Shown piece after piece: positions 9,472 to 20,261 of a stretch of DNA of 64,000 bases. Source of the stretch: Trichomonas vaginalis G3 (lineage: Eukaryota > Parabasalia > Trichomonadida > Trichomonadidae). The position numbers and the translations under genes were made by a program. Every line of letters begins with the position of its first letter. Positions within the stretch are counted from its first letter, which is position 1. The stretch is taken from the NCBI RefSeq assembly GCF_026262505.1, contig NC_067206.1, forward strand, positions 10,745,507-10,809,506, in the 5' to 3' direction. Under the pieces are notes generated by a model that worked only from the letters and a program-made list of their open reading frames with translations, was not told the origin of the DNA and searched no databases.

Positions 9472-9515
9472 GAAAAAAATGACACTTTTTCTATTAAACC
9501 GTTTTGGCATTTCTC

Positions 9516-9695
9516 ATGAGTGAGTATAGTTCTGCCGAACCATTGGAAGAGAAGAAGTACCCTTGCTGGCAAAAGACAAAAATAGTTGCCTTAGTTGTCA
9601 TTGCAATTGTACTCGTAATTGAATTCATTGTACTTCTCTTCACGTACCTAAAACTCAGCAATGGTATTTGCTTTAAGAAGCTACCATCTTACTAA
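9516..9695 (+). CDS. 59-residue single-pass membrane protein
   Basis: Short acidic N terminus (MSEYSSAEPLEEKK), then CWQKTK and one hydrophobic helix (IVALVVIAIVLVIEFIVLLF), then a short tail with Cys. Polinton B encodes the same protein at 42,139 (CWEKTK followed by a similar helix and RGYCLK). Conservation of the CWxKTK signature before the helix implies function; a virion membrane or entry/exit peptide is plausible. The ATG follows a TTCTC leader. Confidence 0.65.
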   Translation: MSEYSSAEPLEEKKYPCWQKTKIVALVVIAIVLVIEFIVLLFTYLKLSNGICFKKLPSY

Positions 9696-10054
9696 GACTA
9701 AACACTTAGATTTTTCAAGCTTGACTTTTTACAATTTGAATTTTGTTGCTGAATTCAGTAAAAATATAATTTAGGTGAAGAGGTGAGATCTCACCTGTTT
9801 TCTCACCTGTTTTCTCACCCTCGTGAATTTTCATGAATTTTCCCGAAATAAAAAATAAAGTTAGTTTTATTTTATTTATTCTTCATTTTTTTGTATGTAA
9901 GATATGATTTCAGGGATTTTTTTGACGAAGTGCAAACGTTCACTTCGTCAAAAAATGGCATAAGATTGCTTCCCTCGGAAAACCGAGAGAAGACTTACCG
10001 CTACTGAAAGAAAAAATAACAGAGTATTTTGACAACTTCAAACAAGCAGAGTAA
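9696..10054. other. spacer with 16-bp palindrome and coding scrap
   Basis: Holds the perfect palindrome AGGTGAGATCTCACCT at 9,781-9,796, followed by two TTTTCTCACC repeats, and an imperfect hairpin around GACGAAGTGCAAACG near 9,925. It contains the only GATC seen in Polinton A. The last 100 bases have a coding look on the plus strand (REDLPLLKEKITEYFDNF), the end of an unrecognised gene. Confidence 0.5.
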
Positions 10055-10069
10055 ATGAACTCTTTATTT

Positions 10070-10941
10070 TTATTGACTTTTTACAATTTGAACTTTGTTT
10101 GCGTAGATATGAATTCTGAAAGAAGTATGAGGGTCTTGTATGACTTTATACTTCTCCCAGAGTTCATATCTGTCAAACTTACCTGCCATGGACTCTTTCA
10201 TAAGTTCCATGAAATCGTCTTCGGACAATCCGGGAAAAAGTATTATGTCAGTAAGTATTCTTTTAACATCCTTACTTAAACTCTTTGCTGTCTGTACACA
10301 AATGACAACTGAGATGTTAAAGTGTCTGAGCTTCTTAAGAATTCGACACATATCTTGTTCTCTGTTCTTTAACAAAGGATGAGAAGCAAAGTCATCTAAG
10401 ATAAGAAGACATCTATGAGGGTAAGTCTTCCAATCGTAAGATTGCAATTTCTTCGAAATGTATTCTATCTCTTTCTGTTTGTTTCTGAAGTGTTTCTTCT
10501 CTAATATTCTCTGCATTTCCTCATTTGGGTCTTTGAACTTAGAATTTATATACTCATTTATAGCATTATACTTCAAAACTCTTCTTTGGTACTTCTTTAT
10601 CCAATCTAACAACTCAGTATCTTTTATACATACTAACTTAGACTTCTTTATAATATCTTTGAACGAATTGACGGTTTGGTCAAATTGACCAGAAGTACTA
10701 CAAATAACAACTAACTCATAGAATGGGTTCTTCTCATCTAGTTCTTGTTGTTGTGCAGCCATTTTAAGATAAGTGAAAGTCTTACCCGACCCAGGTGGTG
10801 CAATTAGACCTGTTATACCATTCTGAGCAAATAAGAACTTGTCATGTATAGGCTTTATCTGAGCATTTTCTAACTTCCTCTTGTTCTTATTTAAAACATT
10901 CTCAAATTTTTGTCAATGTCAGCAAACTTTTTTTCTAACAT
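10070..10941 (-). pseudogene. genome-packaging ATPase (FtsK/HerA type), broken
   Basis: The region contains a Walker A motif (APPGSGKT) and a Walker B motif (CLLILDDF), followed by RILKKLRHFNISVVICVQT, a sensor-like strand. Polinton B has the same protein intact at 34,625-35,524 (Walker A CGKMGSGKT, Walker B LLVLDDYG). In Polintons and related viruses this ATPase drives DNA into capsids. Broken at least once. Confidence 0.8.
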
Positions 10942-10977
10942 ATTTTTAGAAAAATTAAAATTTTTATCTTTTAGAAA

Positions 10978-11425
10978 ATGTCTAGCGATTTCGCTATCTA
11001 TATTCGAGACAAACTTTTTGACAGCAAAACATCTGTCGACCATAAAATCTTACATAGTGTAAACAAGAAAGGTGAATTTGTTCTAAAGTTCTGTTTCTGG
11101 GAATATGACAAGAACCATAAAACATTAAGCAGAGCAGTCTTAAAATTTGTCAATGACAGACTTGTTGACAGAGATGACGCCGATTGGAAAGATGAAGTCC
11201 AACAAAAGTTCTTAGAATGCAAAGAAGACACATGCGCTGTTCTTGAAGATGAAATAGAAAACAGAATAGATGAGCTATTAAAGGACAAAGAACTTTTACA
11301 TAAATATGGTTGCGAGAATTTGACATAACTCCACCAGAAAAGAAGAAGAAAGAAAAGAAAGAAAAAAAGAAGAAGAGAAGAAAGAACCTGAACCAGTTCC
11401 AGAGAAAAAGAAATTTGACATGTAA
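10978..11425 (+). pseudogene. unknown Polinton protein with Lys/Glu-rich tail
   Basis: MSSDFAIYIRDKLFDSKT onward, with a charged helical middle (DEVQQKFLECKEDTC) and a strongly Lys/Glu-rich end. The tail is a simple repeat of AAG/GAA codons. Divergent from the ATPase; not recognised in Polinton B. Broken near its end, so the natural C terminus is uncertain. Confidence 0.5.
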
Positions 11426-11441
11426 AAATAAAATTTTATTT

Positions 11442-11830
11442 TTAGAACATTTCTGGGTCAATGTCAATGTTCTCTTCCTCTTTAGGAGCAAACACTGGCT
11501 TAGACTCTAAAATCTTTTTACCCAATTTACCTTGAACTTCAACTATTTAGACTCATAATATTCATAGTCGTCTGCTTTCTTTGGTTCATAAGGTATAACA
11601 AGTTTGTATGCTTTGCCTTCTTTAAGGTTTGAGAACCTTCTGTCAAAACTTTCTTTGACTGTTAACAAACCTTCTATGTCTAAGTCTTCAAATTTCGCAC
11701 CATTTTTAGTCACAATAGCAAACTTAACTGGTTCGATGTTCCAAACTTTGCTGAATGAAGACTTTTCAAAATGGTAGAAGTAAACATTCAAATATGTGAA
11801 TGGGTCTAGTTCTTCTTTAAGTCCTGACAT
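11442..11830 (-). pseudogene. conserved Polinton protein, broken
   Basis: Starts MSGLKEELDPFTYLNVYF; the end reads ENIDIDPEMF. The intact counterpart in Polinton B (45,896-46,339) ends EEIDVDPDAL and shares a similar beta-rich centre (NLKEGKAYKLVIPY against LDKTKSYCLYVDL). A short acidic C terminus of this type is typical of single-strand DNA-binding proteins, so that role is possible but unproven. Confidence 0.55.
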
Positions 11831-11894
11831 GTACTTGTTTACTGAGATGAATTTTCATCTTTTCTATCGGATAAAAAAATATTTTTTTTAAAAT

Positions 11895-13121
11895 TTACTC
11901 AGAAAAATTTTTCTTTGTATATACACCATTCTGACGTCTAAAAGACTTTTGACATTTGCCAAGAATGTTCGTTTAGACGCTGCATATAACCATATTCTTG
12001 ACAATATTGTTTATACGAATCGTACAATGACCTTTCATCTAAACACAAAGTCAGTTTCATCTATGAACAGTTCATATACACTCTTGTTTGCTTCTAACAA
12101 TGTTTGTCTCTCTTCGGTATGTGGAATTTGTCTTGGATTGAACTTAGAAATATCTAATGTCATGAAATATGAGAACAAGTGGTTGTAAAAGTCAGATGTC
12201 AAAGTTTCTGCTAAGTCGTCAAAATATTCTGTATCTTGCATATGAGAATCTGACGTTCTGACAACTACATATCTTCTGTCAGAACTTTCTAACTTCATCG
12301 GAACAGCATTGTTTGAAACCATAATGAAGTTTGCAACATTTTCACAAACTCTTTGGTCTTTATACTTTCTTTCAACAACTCCAACTTTGTCTGTTATAAG
12401 ACTCTTCAAAGCATCTGAGTTCAAAACTTTTGTTGTATCTATACTTTGAAGTTCATTGCAAACTATAAGTTTCATATTCTCTATTGAGAGTTAAATTGCC
12501 ACAGATGTTTTCTAAGTTTGTCATATTAGGGTTCGAATAACCTTCTAACAGTTTGCACAAATATCTGTAAAGAAAGTGTTCTTACCTGTTCCTTGTTTTC
12601 CAATTATAATGAGAGCAGTTTCATTTTTAGCACTTGGATGTTGTAAGATGTTTGCAAACCAACATAAGATATACTCATAAACCTTTTCGTTTCCATTGCA
12701 TATAATTTCTTTGACATGGTCTAACCAAGCTTCTATAATATTTTCTTTCCATTCTACTTGTTCATATTATATCCAGTGAAGATAGAATAGAAGTTTGGAG
12801 AAGGTGTATAGAACTTTATACCTCGAACTGAAAAATCTTCTAACTTTGACAATAAGATATCCCAAGCATCTAACATCTTCATGCCAACTTGTACGACTTT
12901 TATTTTCTTAAGTTTCTGTCTACATTCTTGTTCTGAAACTATTGTTGCTCTTGGTTTGTTAAAGACACATCCCATTCTTTCATAACATAACATTCTGGGG
13001 CAGAGTCGACATAAATGACTAAACGTTTCAAATTCTCGACTGCTTTGTTATAGTCTCGAAATGGACACATATTTCTGAATGCTTGGAAGTCATAAAAATC
13101 TGAAACATCTATTCTGTACAT
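11895..13121 (-). pseudogene. SF3 (D5-like) helicase, broken
   Basis: The region holds a phosphate-binding loop IGKQGTGKNTFF, then CNELQ, and the superfamily 3 motif C strand NFIMVSNN followed by SSDRRYVVVRT, the pattern of viral D5-type primase-helicases. The N-terminal part (MYRIDVSDFYDFQAFRN) may be the linker or primase side. No equivalent is visible in Polinton B. SF3 helicases are typical of virophages and large DNA viruses rather than of Polintons, which rely on protein-primed copying. Several breaks. Confidence 0.8.
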
Positions 13122-13150
13122 TTTTATAAAAATAAAAAAAATATATTTTT

Positions 13151-13948
13151 TTATTCTTGACTTTGTTGTTCCATTTGTTGCATTTGTTGTTCTTGAGCTA
13201 TTTGTTGTTGAAGTTGTTCTTGTAATACAATACTTTCACCAGTTGCATCTTCCAATTCGAAACTTTCTGCCGTCATTGACAAATACATAGGACATAAAAG
13301 TTTTACAGGAACAAAGTTTGCGTCAACTAATGTCAACGTTATACTTGCCAAAGTGTTTGAGTTCACTAAGGTTGAAAATTCTGCATTCGAATGAACAATA
13401 GGCAAACCAGCAGAGAAAGTATTGTTTATACGCATAAGTATCTTTTGGTCATAATAGTTTCTGTCGACATTCGAATAACACTTTGAACCTAAGTTTGAAA
13501 CAATATATAAGATTGGTGTGCTTAATGTCAATGGAATAGACATTCCTTGTATGACACCTTTTCCTGTTATAGGAAACTGTTGGTAGTAAAAACCAGAAAT
13601 AAGTTTTGTATTATAGCTCATATCGTTTATAGTAAACTCAGTCGGACATCCAAACATAATGAAACCTGCTCTAGTTGCAGCACATGTTACACCCGTACTT
13701 AAAGTATTAAATAAGTCAACAAAACCTGTTGGTGGTATATCTGAGTAAGTATCTTCAAAGGAGTATTTTTTACCATTCACAACAATAAAGTCTTCTGGTG
13801 TCAAAAGAGCAAAACAGGCTTTAGTCGTCATTGTGTTTAAGGTTAGTTTACAATATCGTCCTTGAGGACTTTGTAAGTTTGTTGTTATAGAATTATATGA
13901 CTCAGGGTTTTTAGTCGTAATAGTATAAACCATTATGTCTTCTGCCAT
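13151..13948 (-). CDS. putative penton (minor capsid) protein
   Basis: 265 residues, beta-rich with few charged runs, ending in a Gln/Glu-rich tail. The counterpart in Polinton B (49,208-50,050) shares the opening plan (NPESYNSITTNLQSP against DPNNYGTIQFQADPN) and the closing strand before the tail (DANFVPVKLLCPMYLSM against DFQDQPVRLLSPMFMVI). Length, strand content and closeness to the major capsid gene fit the single jelly-roll penton of Polintons. Family assignment is inferred. Open throughout. Confidence 0.6.
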   Translation of the reverse strand: MAEDIMVYTITTKNPESYNSITTNLQSPQGRYCKLTLNTMTTKACFALLTPEDFIVVNGKKYSFEDTYSDIPPTGFVDLFNTLSTGVTCAATRAGFIMFGCPTEFTINDMSYNTKLISGFYYQQFPITGKGVIQGMSIPLTLSTPILYIVSNLGSKCYSNVDRNYYDQKILMRINNTFSAGLPIVHSNAEFSTLVNSNTLASITLTLVDANFVPVKLLCPMYLSMTAESFELEDATGESIVLQEQLQQQIAQEQQMQQMEQQSQE

Positions 13949-13952
13949 TTAC

Positions 13953-14531
13953 TTAGCAAATAAATTTTAATGAAATGTTGTGGTCGTCAAATATTTTTAT
14001 AACGTCTGGGAAACTATATTTTAAGTTCAACGTTTCACCTCCTTTCATAACGTATATCTTGTCAATGACATTATATGAAACACCACAGCAACTAATGTCG
14101 GGTTCTATTTCTTTGTTGTTTATATCGTCTGCCTCTGTCAAAAGTTTCAATAGTTCTTTCAAAACTTCATGAGGTGCAATGACATATGAGTTCACTTTTA
14201 CAGGGTTGTGTTCGACCAAGTTTAACATTATACTTAAAGCTTGACAAATCTTCTCCTGAGTTTGAAGTTTGTCTTTCAGTTGTTGGTAGTCGTTTCGAAT
14301 ATCTGCAACAGAACTTAAGTCTCTGCTAACTTCAGGATATGTTGGTTCTTTTACAGGAACAATTGTTATACCATCTTCGTCTTCGTATGGTTTCCCCACT
14401 TCAACATCTCTGTCTTTGACATTGACAATAACACTTTGACTGTTTGTTTGAGTTGGTGAATTTAACTTCACATCTGCCACCGCCATTAAACCTTTTGAAA
14501 CACTTACGCTTCTATTTTTCGGAAATGACAT
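13953..14531 (-). CDS. conserved virion-associated protein, unknown
   Basis: Starts MSFPKNRSVSVSKGL after an 18-base divergent promoter. The N-terminal half is Thr/Ser/Pro-rich, then helical, then a conserved end (EPDISCCGVSYNVIDKIYV, ISLKFIC). Polinton B's 41,041-41,622 gene has the same end (DPDITCCGIPPPFSKIAQI, LCLKYV). Four bases separate it from the penton-like gene, so the two are probably co-expressed. Function unknown; the double Cys is conserved. Confidence 0.6.
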   Translation of the reverse strand: MSFPKNRSVSVSKGLMAVADVKLNSPTQTNSQSVIVNVKDRDVEVGKPYEDEDGITIVPVKEPTYPEVSRDLSSVADIRNDYQQLKDKLQTQEKICQALSIMLNLVEHNPVKVNSYVIAPHEVLKELLKLLTEADDINNKEIEPDISCCGVSYNVIDKIYVMKGGETLNLKYSFPDVIKIFDDHNISLKFIC

Positions 14532-14549
14532 TTTACTTAGAATAAAAAG
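14532..14549. promoter_or_regulatory. 18-bp bidirectional core promoter
   Basis: TTTACTTAGAATAAAAAG separates two divergent ATGs and matches the layout of the 194-211 spacer (CTAGAATAAAA against CTTAGAATAAAA). Inferred core promoter for both genes. Confidence 0.5.
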
Positions 14550-14969
14550 ATGGACGTATTCGGATATCTCTTCGAATTGAAGCAGAACAAAGTTTATACA
14601 CACAAACAATACAAATACATTGACAGAATAGTTCTTTATACAAACAATGGAAAATGTTATAGAATAGCAGTCTTTGCTGAACCAAAATATTTTCATAAAG
14701 CAAAGAAAGTTGGTATAACTGAAATGGTGAAAGTTCTTGAAGCAGACAAAAATATAACTTCAAAACTTACAGATATTTCTAAAGGTAAGTTTATAATACA
14801 ATATTATGTCAAAACTGGCGTACTGTCAATATTTGACGGAGAGAAGTCAGTTCAAGAACAACTTACTGACCTGCTGCCAAAATCTGCTCGATGGAAGCTG
14901 TCGTTATGCCAATCTGAGGAGCCCCAGCAGGTTTCATCGAACGAATCTTCAAAAGAGCATCTTCCGTGA
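14550..14969 (+). CDS. 139-residue unknown Polinton protein
   Basis: MDVFGYLFELKQNKVYTHKQ onward; a beta-rich first half (RIVLYTNNGKCYRIAVFAEP) and a helical middle. Its last third overlaps the 3' end of the major capsid gene on the other strand, so the natural end may be nearer 14,880. No counterpart found in Polinton B. Confidence 0.45.
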   Translation: MDVFGYLFELKQNKVYTHKQYKYIDRIVLYTNNGKCYRIAVFAEPKYFHKAKKVGITEMVKVLEADKNITSKLTDISKGKFIIQYYVKTGVLSIFDGEKSVQEQLTDLLPKSARWKLSLCQSEEPQQVSSNESSKEHLP

Positions 14970-16470
14970 AAAGTGCTATTGGTTTTGTAAACTTCTTTGC
15001 TTTCAATTCATCTGGACCGTCTCTGTCACCAGTATATTGTATTTGTACAGTACCAACAGTTGAAATACCACCCATAAAGTCTTCTGAGTCAGCAAATGGA
15101 ATGCCAAGCCAAAAGTTTGAACGGTCTCCATTTGTATATTGAGTTTTTTGACCTCCTGTATGAGTCCATACTTTCACATATGGCATAATAGAACTTTGCA
15201 TTTCAGGGTTAATGGTTGTTGTGAAGTTGTTGTTAAAGTTCATAGCATCTAATGTCAAGTTGTATGACCTCATATCCTCAACTGTAGAATATTCTTCTCT
15301 TGGATAATATTTGCCATCTATGTTTATATGATATTTAATACCAGGGTTGTAGAAACAAGAATAGTCATTTATAGTTCGTCTGAACAGTACAAACATAGTA
15401 TCTGCATGTTTCATTGCAGTTGTTAAAGCAATATCTGTTCTTGCACCTGGGTCAGCACTTTGGTTTCCAACTTCACCTGCAAAGTCTTTGACAGATATTT
15501 GGTGTATAGGGAACATAAGTGGAACTGCAATATATTTGGCAGCTAAAGCATTTGAAATATCTGGGTCCAACATATAGACTGCAAGTCTGCTTTCTATTCT
15601 CTTGCATTCAAATTTTTCGCATGTGAACTTAACTGGGTCCCAAGCAGTTCCAGCAGCATTGAAATAATAGTTTACTTCATTGTTGAAGTTTGAGAAACCA
15701 AAGTCTAAGTCAACTTTGTCTTTGCAAAAGTCGGCGAATGACGTTTGATTTGTTCCCTTTACGTCTGTAATAGTGAATGGGTCTTGTGTTGGTGCAATGA
15801 CTAAGTTATTTTTGCTTGGAGTAAGTTCGATAGAAATTTTTCCTGCCCAGTTTGGCAAGTATCTTAAAAACCTGAAGATGAGGAAAGATGACAAAGGAAC
15901 TCTAAGTTTCAGTTTTACTTTAGTGGCAGCAGTTCCATCTGAACCAGAAAGGTTAACATAAACTCCTGGAACGTTAGGGTCAAGTCTTCTTATTTTCTCA
16001 ATAGTTGCATACTGGTCTGTTTGTTCTCTAGCTTGTGGTTGTACTGAGTTTCTCAAAGCGAACCATTCATAGTTTGCCCATGTTACTGTTTGAACTAAGT
16101 CAGAGTTAGAATATATCTTATATCCCATGAAAACTTCTGGAGCATATTGGTATCCGACATAGAAAATTCCATTGCAACCTTTCTTGTCAGACAACTTGGC
16201 AGAAGGTTTTATTTCAATGTCTTGTTCCACGTATAAGAATGAGTTGTCAATAGAAATAATATGAAACCTGTCGCAAGCAATATCTACTGTTGTTGAAGAA
16301 CCTTCTCCAAACTCACCTACGTTTCCATAAGAAACAGCAGTTGTATATTCGTAAGTTCCAGGAACTATTTCTGACCTTCTAATGGCATTGTCGCATTCGT
16401 TATACCATTCGGAAACATTTCCGTTCATGGCATCCAAAACTGTTGGCGTTATATTCTGAGCGGCGTACAT
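14863..16470 (-). CDS. major capsid protein (double jelly-roll)
   Basis: 535 residues, beta-rich. A conserved core (RVPLSSFLIFRFLRYLPNWA) aligns with Polinton B's capsid (HVPIKIDLRRFLVLNNIRFI) and occupies the same place, as do the strands before it. Size and context (next to the penton-like gene, in an element with ATPase and integrase) match the Polinton double jelly-roll capsid. It would form the hexameric shell units. The frame is open. It ends in a TAA close to the neighbouring gene's tail. Confidence 0.8.
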   Translation of the reverse strand: MYAAQNITPTVLDAMNGNVSEWYNECDNAIRRSEIVPGTYEYTTAVSYGNVGEFGEGSSTTVDIACDRFHIISIDNSFLYVEQDIEIKPSAKLSDKKGCNGIFYVGYQYAPEVFMGYKIYSNSDLVQTVTWANYEWFALRNSVQPQAREQTDQYATIEKIRRLDPNVPGVYVNLSGSDGTAATKVKLKLRVPLSSFLIFRFLRYLPNWAGKISIELTPSKNNLVIAPTQDPFTITDVKGTNQTSFADFCKDKVDLDFGFSNFNNEVNYYFNAAGTAWDPVKFTCEKFECKRIESRLAVYMLDPDISNALAAKYIAVPLMFPIHQISVKDFAGEVGNQSADPGARTDIALTTAMKHADTMFVLFRRTINDYSCFYNPGIKYHINIDGKYYPREEYSTVEDMRSYNLTLDAMNFNNNFTTTINPEMQSSIMPYVKVWTHTGGQKTQYTNGDRSNFWLGIPFADSEDFMGGISTVGTVQIQYTGDRDGPDELKAKKFTKPIALFTEDALLKIRSMKPAGAPQIGITTASIEQILAAGQ

Positions 16471-16509
16471 TTCATATGGGTAAAAATATAGAATAGTTGG
16501 ATTTATGTG

Positions 16510-19500
16510 TCATAATGTCGGACCAAGCTTTACTTTCTTCCTGACTGAGTTTTTAACTCTTCTTTTTCCTTCATTGCCACTACTTTCACTAGATGAAGTT
16601 ACTTCTTCACTACTTTCACTTTGTTCTACTCTTCTTCTTTGGTGTCGCTTTTGGTAACTTGCCCTCTGCTTCAAGTTGTTGCATCTTTGCCTCATGTTCA
16701 CCTAGTATGTTGTAAATTTCCCATGTCCTTTTTGCCTTTGGGCTCTGGTCGCCCATCTCAGGTAACCTATATCCTAGAAAGATTTTGTCATAGTTTGTAT
16801 TTGAGTCTTCGCGTATTGTTTGCATGACTCTTTCCTGAGTTTCCGGTTCAAGCTCTTCAAACAGAGCTTGTCCATATGGAATAAGCTCGTTTCCAAATAT
16901 ATGTTTTTGTAGCCATTCTGGTTTTCTTTCCATGTTACCAATAATATCTTTTGTGAATGGGAAAGCTTTTACCCAACGTTTCAGTCTTGCGTCATTTATT
17001 TCTGTAGTTGGTTTTATTTTGTCAAGGAACATGTTTTTCAATACTAACATTTCATTTGGTACTGTCCATTTGAGTTTTCTTAAATATTCATCCCTTCTCG
17101 GTTCATTGTCTGCAAAGTAAGTTTTTATGACATTTTGCAAACTTTCGTTTGCAAGGTCATGTACAATAGGTTCTCTTCCTTCTTCTCCCTAACTTTCTTT
17201 CTAAACTCTTCACCAAATATACCATCTCTATGGTTCTGTGTAGTTCTTTGAGATAAATGTTCTAGAACGTCAGGTGTTATATTTCCATCAGCCATGTTCA
17301 TTTCATACTGGTCCAAAATATCTGCATCTTTCATATCTTTCAATGGCATTAAAGCCGCGCTGAAAATACCAGCTATATCTGGTTCACCATTCACTTCCAT
17401 TGCGTCTACAACTTCTTGGAATTGTGGTTGTAAGTTTATGAACCACCTATCCGGATTAGCTTTATGACCCCATCTCATTGTAGTTCCATAGTCTGCAGAA
17501 ACAAAAGTAGGTTTGTTTCCATATTGGTTAGGTTCTGAATGAACTTTAAACAATGTTTCATTTCTATATGTTTTGTTGAAATTTAACCTTTTATTTTCAC
17601 CGAGTTCAGCCAAAGATTGAACGTTATATGGTCGTAAGTAAAAAGGTTATTGTATTTGCGTACATTTTCTTTCAGTACTTCCATTCTATGCTGAATATTT
17701 TCATCTGATGTTGGAGTCTTTTGTATGTCGGCGAACATTTTTCGATATTCTTCTACTATGTCAGCCGAATTTTTCTTAGACTCTTGGAAAGATTCCATAT
17801 TCTCCGCATACTCTTGTTGAGGGTCAAGATTTTTCGGCTGTTCCAAATCTTCATCTAGTTCTGTGAAGTTAGTTTCCAAAGGAGGGACTTGTTCGTTTCC
17901 TTCAGGCTCTTCTAGCTGTTGTTGCTGAACTATTTCTTCCATGTCTGGTTGTATCTGAACTTCTTCCTGTGGAGTTTCTTGTACCTCATCTGGTGGCATT
18001 TCATATATTCCGAGACCGTTTTTAACAAGTTTCCTATTTAAGTCATCCGCATTCATAACCCTTCTTCTTCGTTCCGTCTCATTTTTTACGCGTTTCATGA
18101 AGATAGTTGAATTATCATTTATCTCTGACACCAAATATCTCGGAGTAAATTCATTCATGTCATTTGGATGATATGCTATTAAATCATATCCCTTAGCGAG
18201 CTTGTATTTTCCAGGTTTGAAATTATATCCCATTTGGTGCTGAACCATAAAGCTAAATAGTTCGGGTCAGTATTTCCTTCCTTGAACTTTCTAATAGCTT
18301 CTTTATATCTGTCACTAAAGTCAAGAGTATCTGGGTAACCATAACCTTCCTTAAGCATTTTTAAAGAATTCTTGGTTTCCTTGCTCTACTTCTTTTATTG
18401 TCCTTGCTCTGTTGTGCTGGTTGTTGTGCTGGTTGTGGATGGTTGTTGTGTTGGATTTTGAACTGTTGGTTGTTGTGCTGGTTGTTGTCCTTGCTCTGGT
18501 TGTGTTGCTGGCAGGGTTTTGAACTGTTGGTGTTGTGTTGGTTTTGGTGCATGCCTGCTGGTCCATGTGACGATGTAAATGTTTTAGGTAGTCCTGGTGC
18601 AGGTGCTTCTCTTGGAGGGTTTGGTGTATATAAGTTCCACCAGCTGGCACATATGTTCCATCTGCAGCATAATGTCCTACCTGACTTTTCGTTTTTAAGA
18701 AAGCATTTACTAGGTCTGTTTTGGTCTGTTGTAACTCTTTTTCTTGACTTTCCAAACAGTTGCTCTAACGGCGTCATAGGCACTTTGAACTGCCTGTCTC
18801 GTTGCTGCATCTGTTATTTTCGTCATATTTTGTGCTACTTCTTCTTAACTCTTTGTCGAAAACCTTCAGACTTCAGTTTCTTTCCAGATGAGAAATCGTT
18901 CACTTGTTTCACCTTACTATGAAGAGCTTCGAAGGCATTCTTAAAGTCAGCATTCATTAAAGCTTCATTTGAACTGTCTTCATCCGCTTGTATTTTGTCC
19001 TTATTGACCCTATAAGTTGGGCTGCTTTAGCGTTGGCTTGGCATCTAACCAGTCATGTTAGCTTTTATATATTCTGCGCTTTTCATTGCCTTTTGCATGG
19101 CTGCGTCGTTATTTTTACTTTCTTGTGCTAAGTTTTCATACTGTACGGTTTGGTTTTGCAACTGTAAAAGTTTTTCTGCCTTTACATTTGCTTCAACTTC
19201 TTTTTTATACTCATCGCTATCCATATATGTCTTCAGGGCTTTTTGTTTTATCTCTTCATCTTTCAGTACTTTATATTGAGTAGTATGGTTTTTCAAATTT
19301 ATAACATCTTTCCATTTTTGCTACTTCTGCTGCTTTTTCTGACACTTTTTTCGCATATTCCTCTGTACTTAGTTCTTTCAGTTGTTCTTCTTTCTTCTTT
19401 TTCTCTACGTTTTAACTCATTGAGTTTCTTTGTGTGTCTGTCATATTCTAGTTTTCGTTTTCACTTATTTGTTTCTGTATGTCTATGACTTTTTGACATC

Positions 19501-19790
19501 TGTTATTTGATTTTTGAGTGAACTCAAATTCATTTGACTTTGAGGGTTATAAGCTGTTCCGTCTGCAGCTCCACCATAGCCTGCCATTTCGCTAAAAGTG
19601 CCGCTCTTAAACCTCCACTCTGTGCACCAATAACTCGGTTTAAGAGCATAGGGTTGCTTGACATTTGTTGCAACATAGTGGGGTCATTCATCATTTGTTG
19701 TTGCAACTGTTGTTGTGGTGTCAGTTTTACTATTGGATGTTTCAATGCTCTCTTCCTCTTACGTATATTCTTACGTAGCTTACGTGGCAT
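16510..19790 (-). pseudogene. large structural/coiled-coil protein region, broken
   Basis: One or more long proteins on the minus strand. The start (MPRKLRKNIRKRKRALKHP) is basic; next come Gln-rich and coiled-coil stretches (KKEVEANVKAEKLLQLQNQ), then Thr/Asn/Gln low-complexity, then Glu/Gln-rich (near 17,950) and a Ser/Glu-rich basic C terminus. Copy C (62,805 onward) repeats the first 1 kb almost identically. The place upstream of the capsid gene and the length suggest a large virion scaffold or fibre protein, like the 1,113-residue protein of Polinton B, but I cannot show they are related. Several breaks; gene number uncertain. Confidence 0.55.
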
Positions 19791-20261
19791 TTTAAGTGAA
19801 GTTAAAAAGCGGTTTTTGACAGATGTTTATATGACAGTTTTTGTTCAGCACAAAAAACTACTCGGTCAAAGTGTTGTCAGTTTTGTAAAATAACCGTCCT
19901 ATCTCATTCTATAAGGGGAAAAGGCTTCTCAAAGTATACTTCCTTGGAACGCCTGTAACTTTTCCTGTAGCGACGATAGACCCTTACTTGTCCGGACAAA
20001 GTTATACTATTTTGAGTGCTCTACAAAAAAGTCAACGGCGACAACTCTCAAAAACCGTTGTGTAAAAAGTTTTACCGTTGGACAAAAAAGTATATATAGA
20101 AAACAAAAAACGTTTATAGTTCATTCAATATTTGAGATAAACCGTTTTTCCAACGGTAACTATTAAATAAAATAAAAAAATAGAGGGGGTCTCCGTTGGT
20201 AAAACGGTTTATTTTAAACTTTTCTATGAGTGGTCCGAAAAAAAACAGTTTATTTTTCATA
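19791..20261. promoter_or_regulatory. divergent control region with repeated AACGG (Myb-like) sites
   Basis: Lies between two divergent genes. At least eight AACGG or CCGTT sites fall between 19,890 and 20,215 (for example CAACGGTAA, AACCGTTG, AAACGGTT). YAACGG is the classical Myb half-site, and trichomonads have many Myb regulators. The region is almost identical in copy C (62,332-62,804), apart from the part next to the terminal gene. Function inferred. Confidence 0.5.

Noticed and set aside
18398-18922. Cys/Leu/Trp-rich plus-strand frame
   Set aside because: Complement of the Thr/Asn/Gln-rich coding strand.
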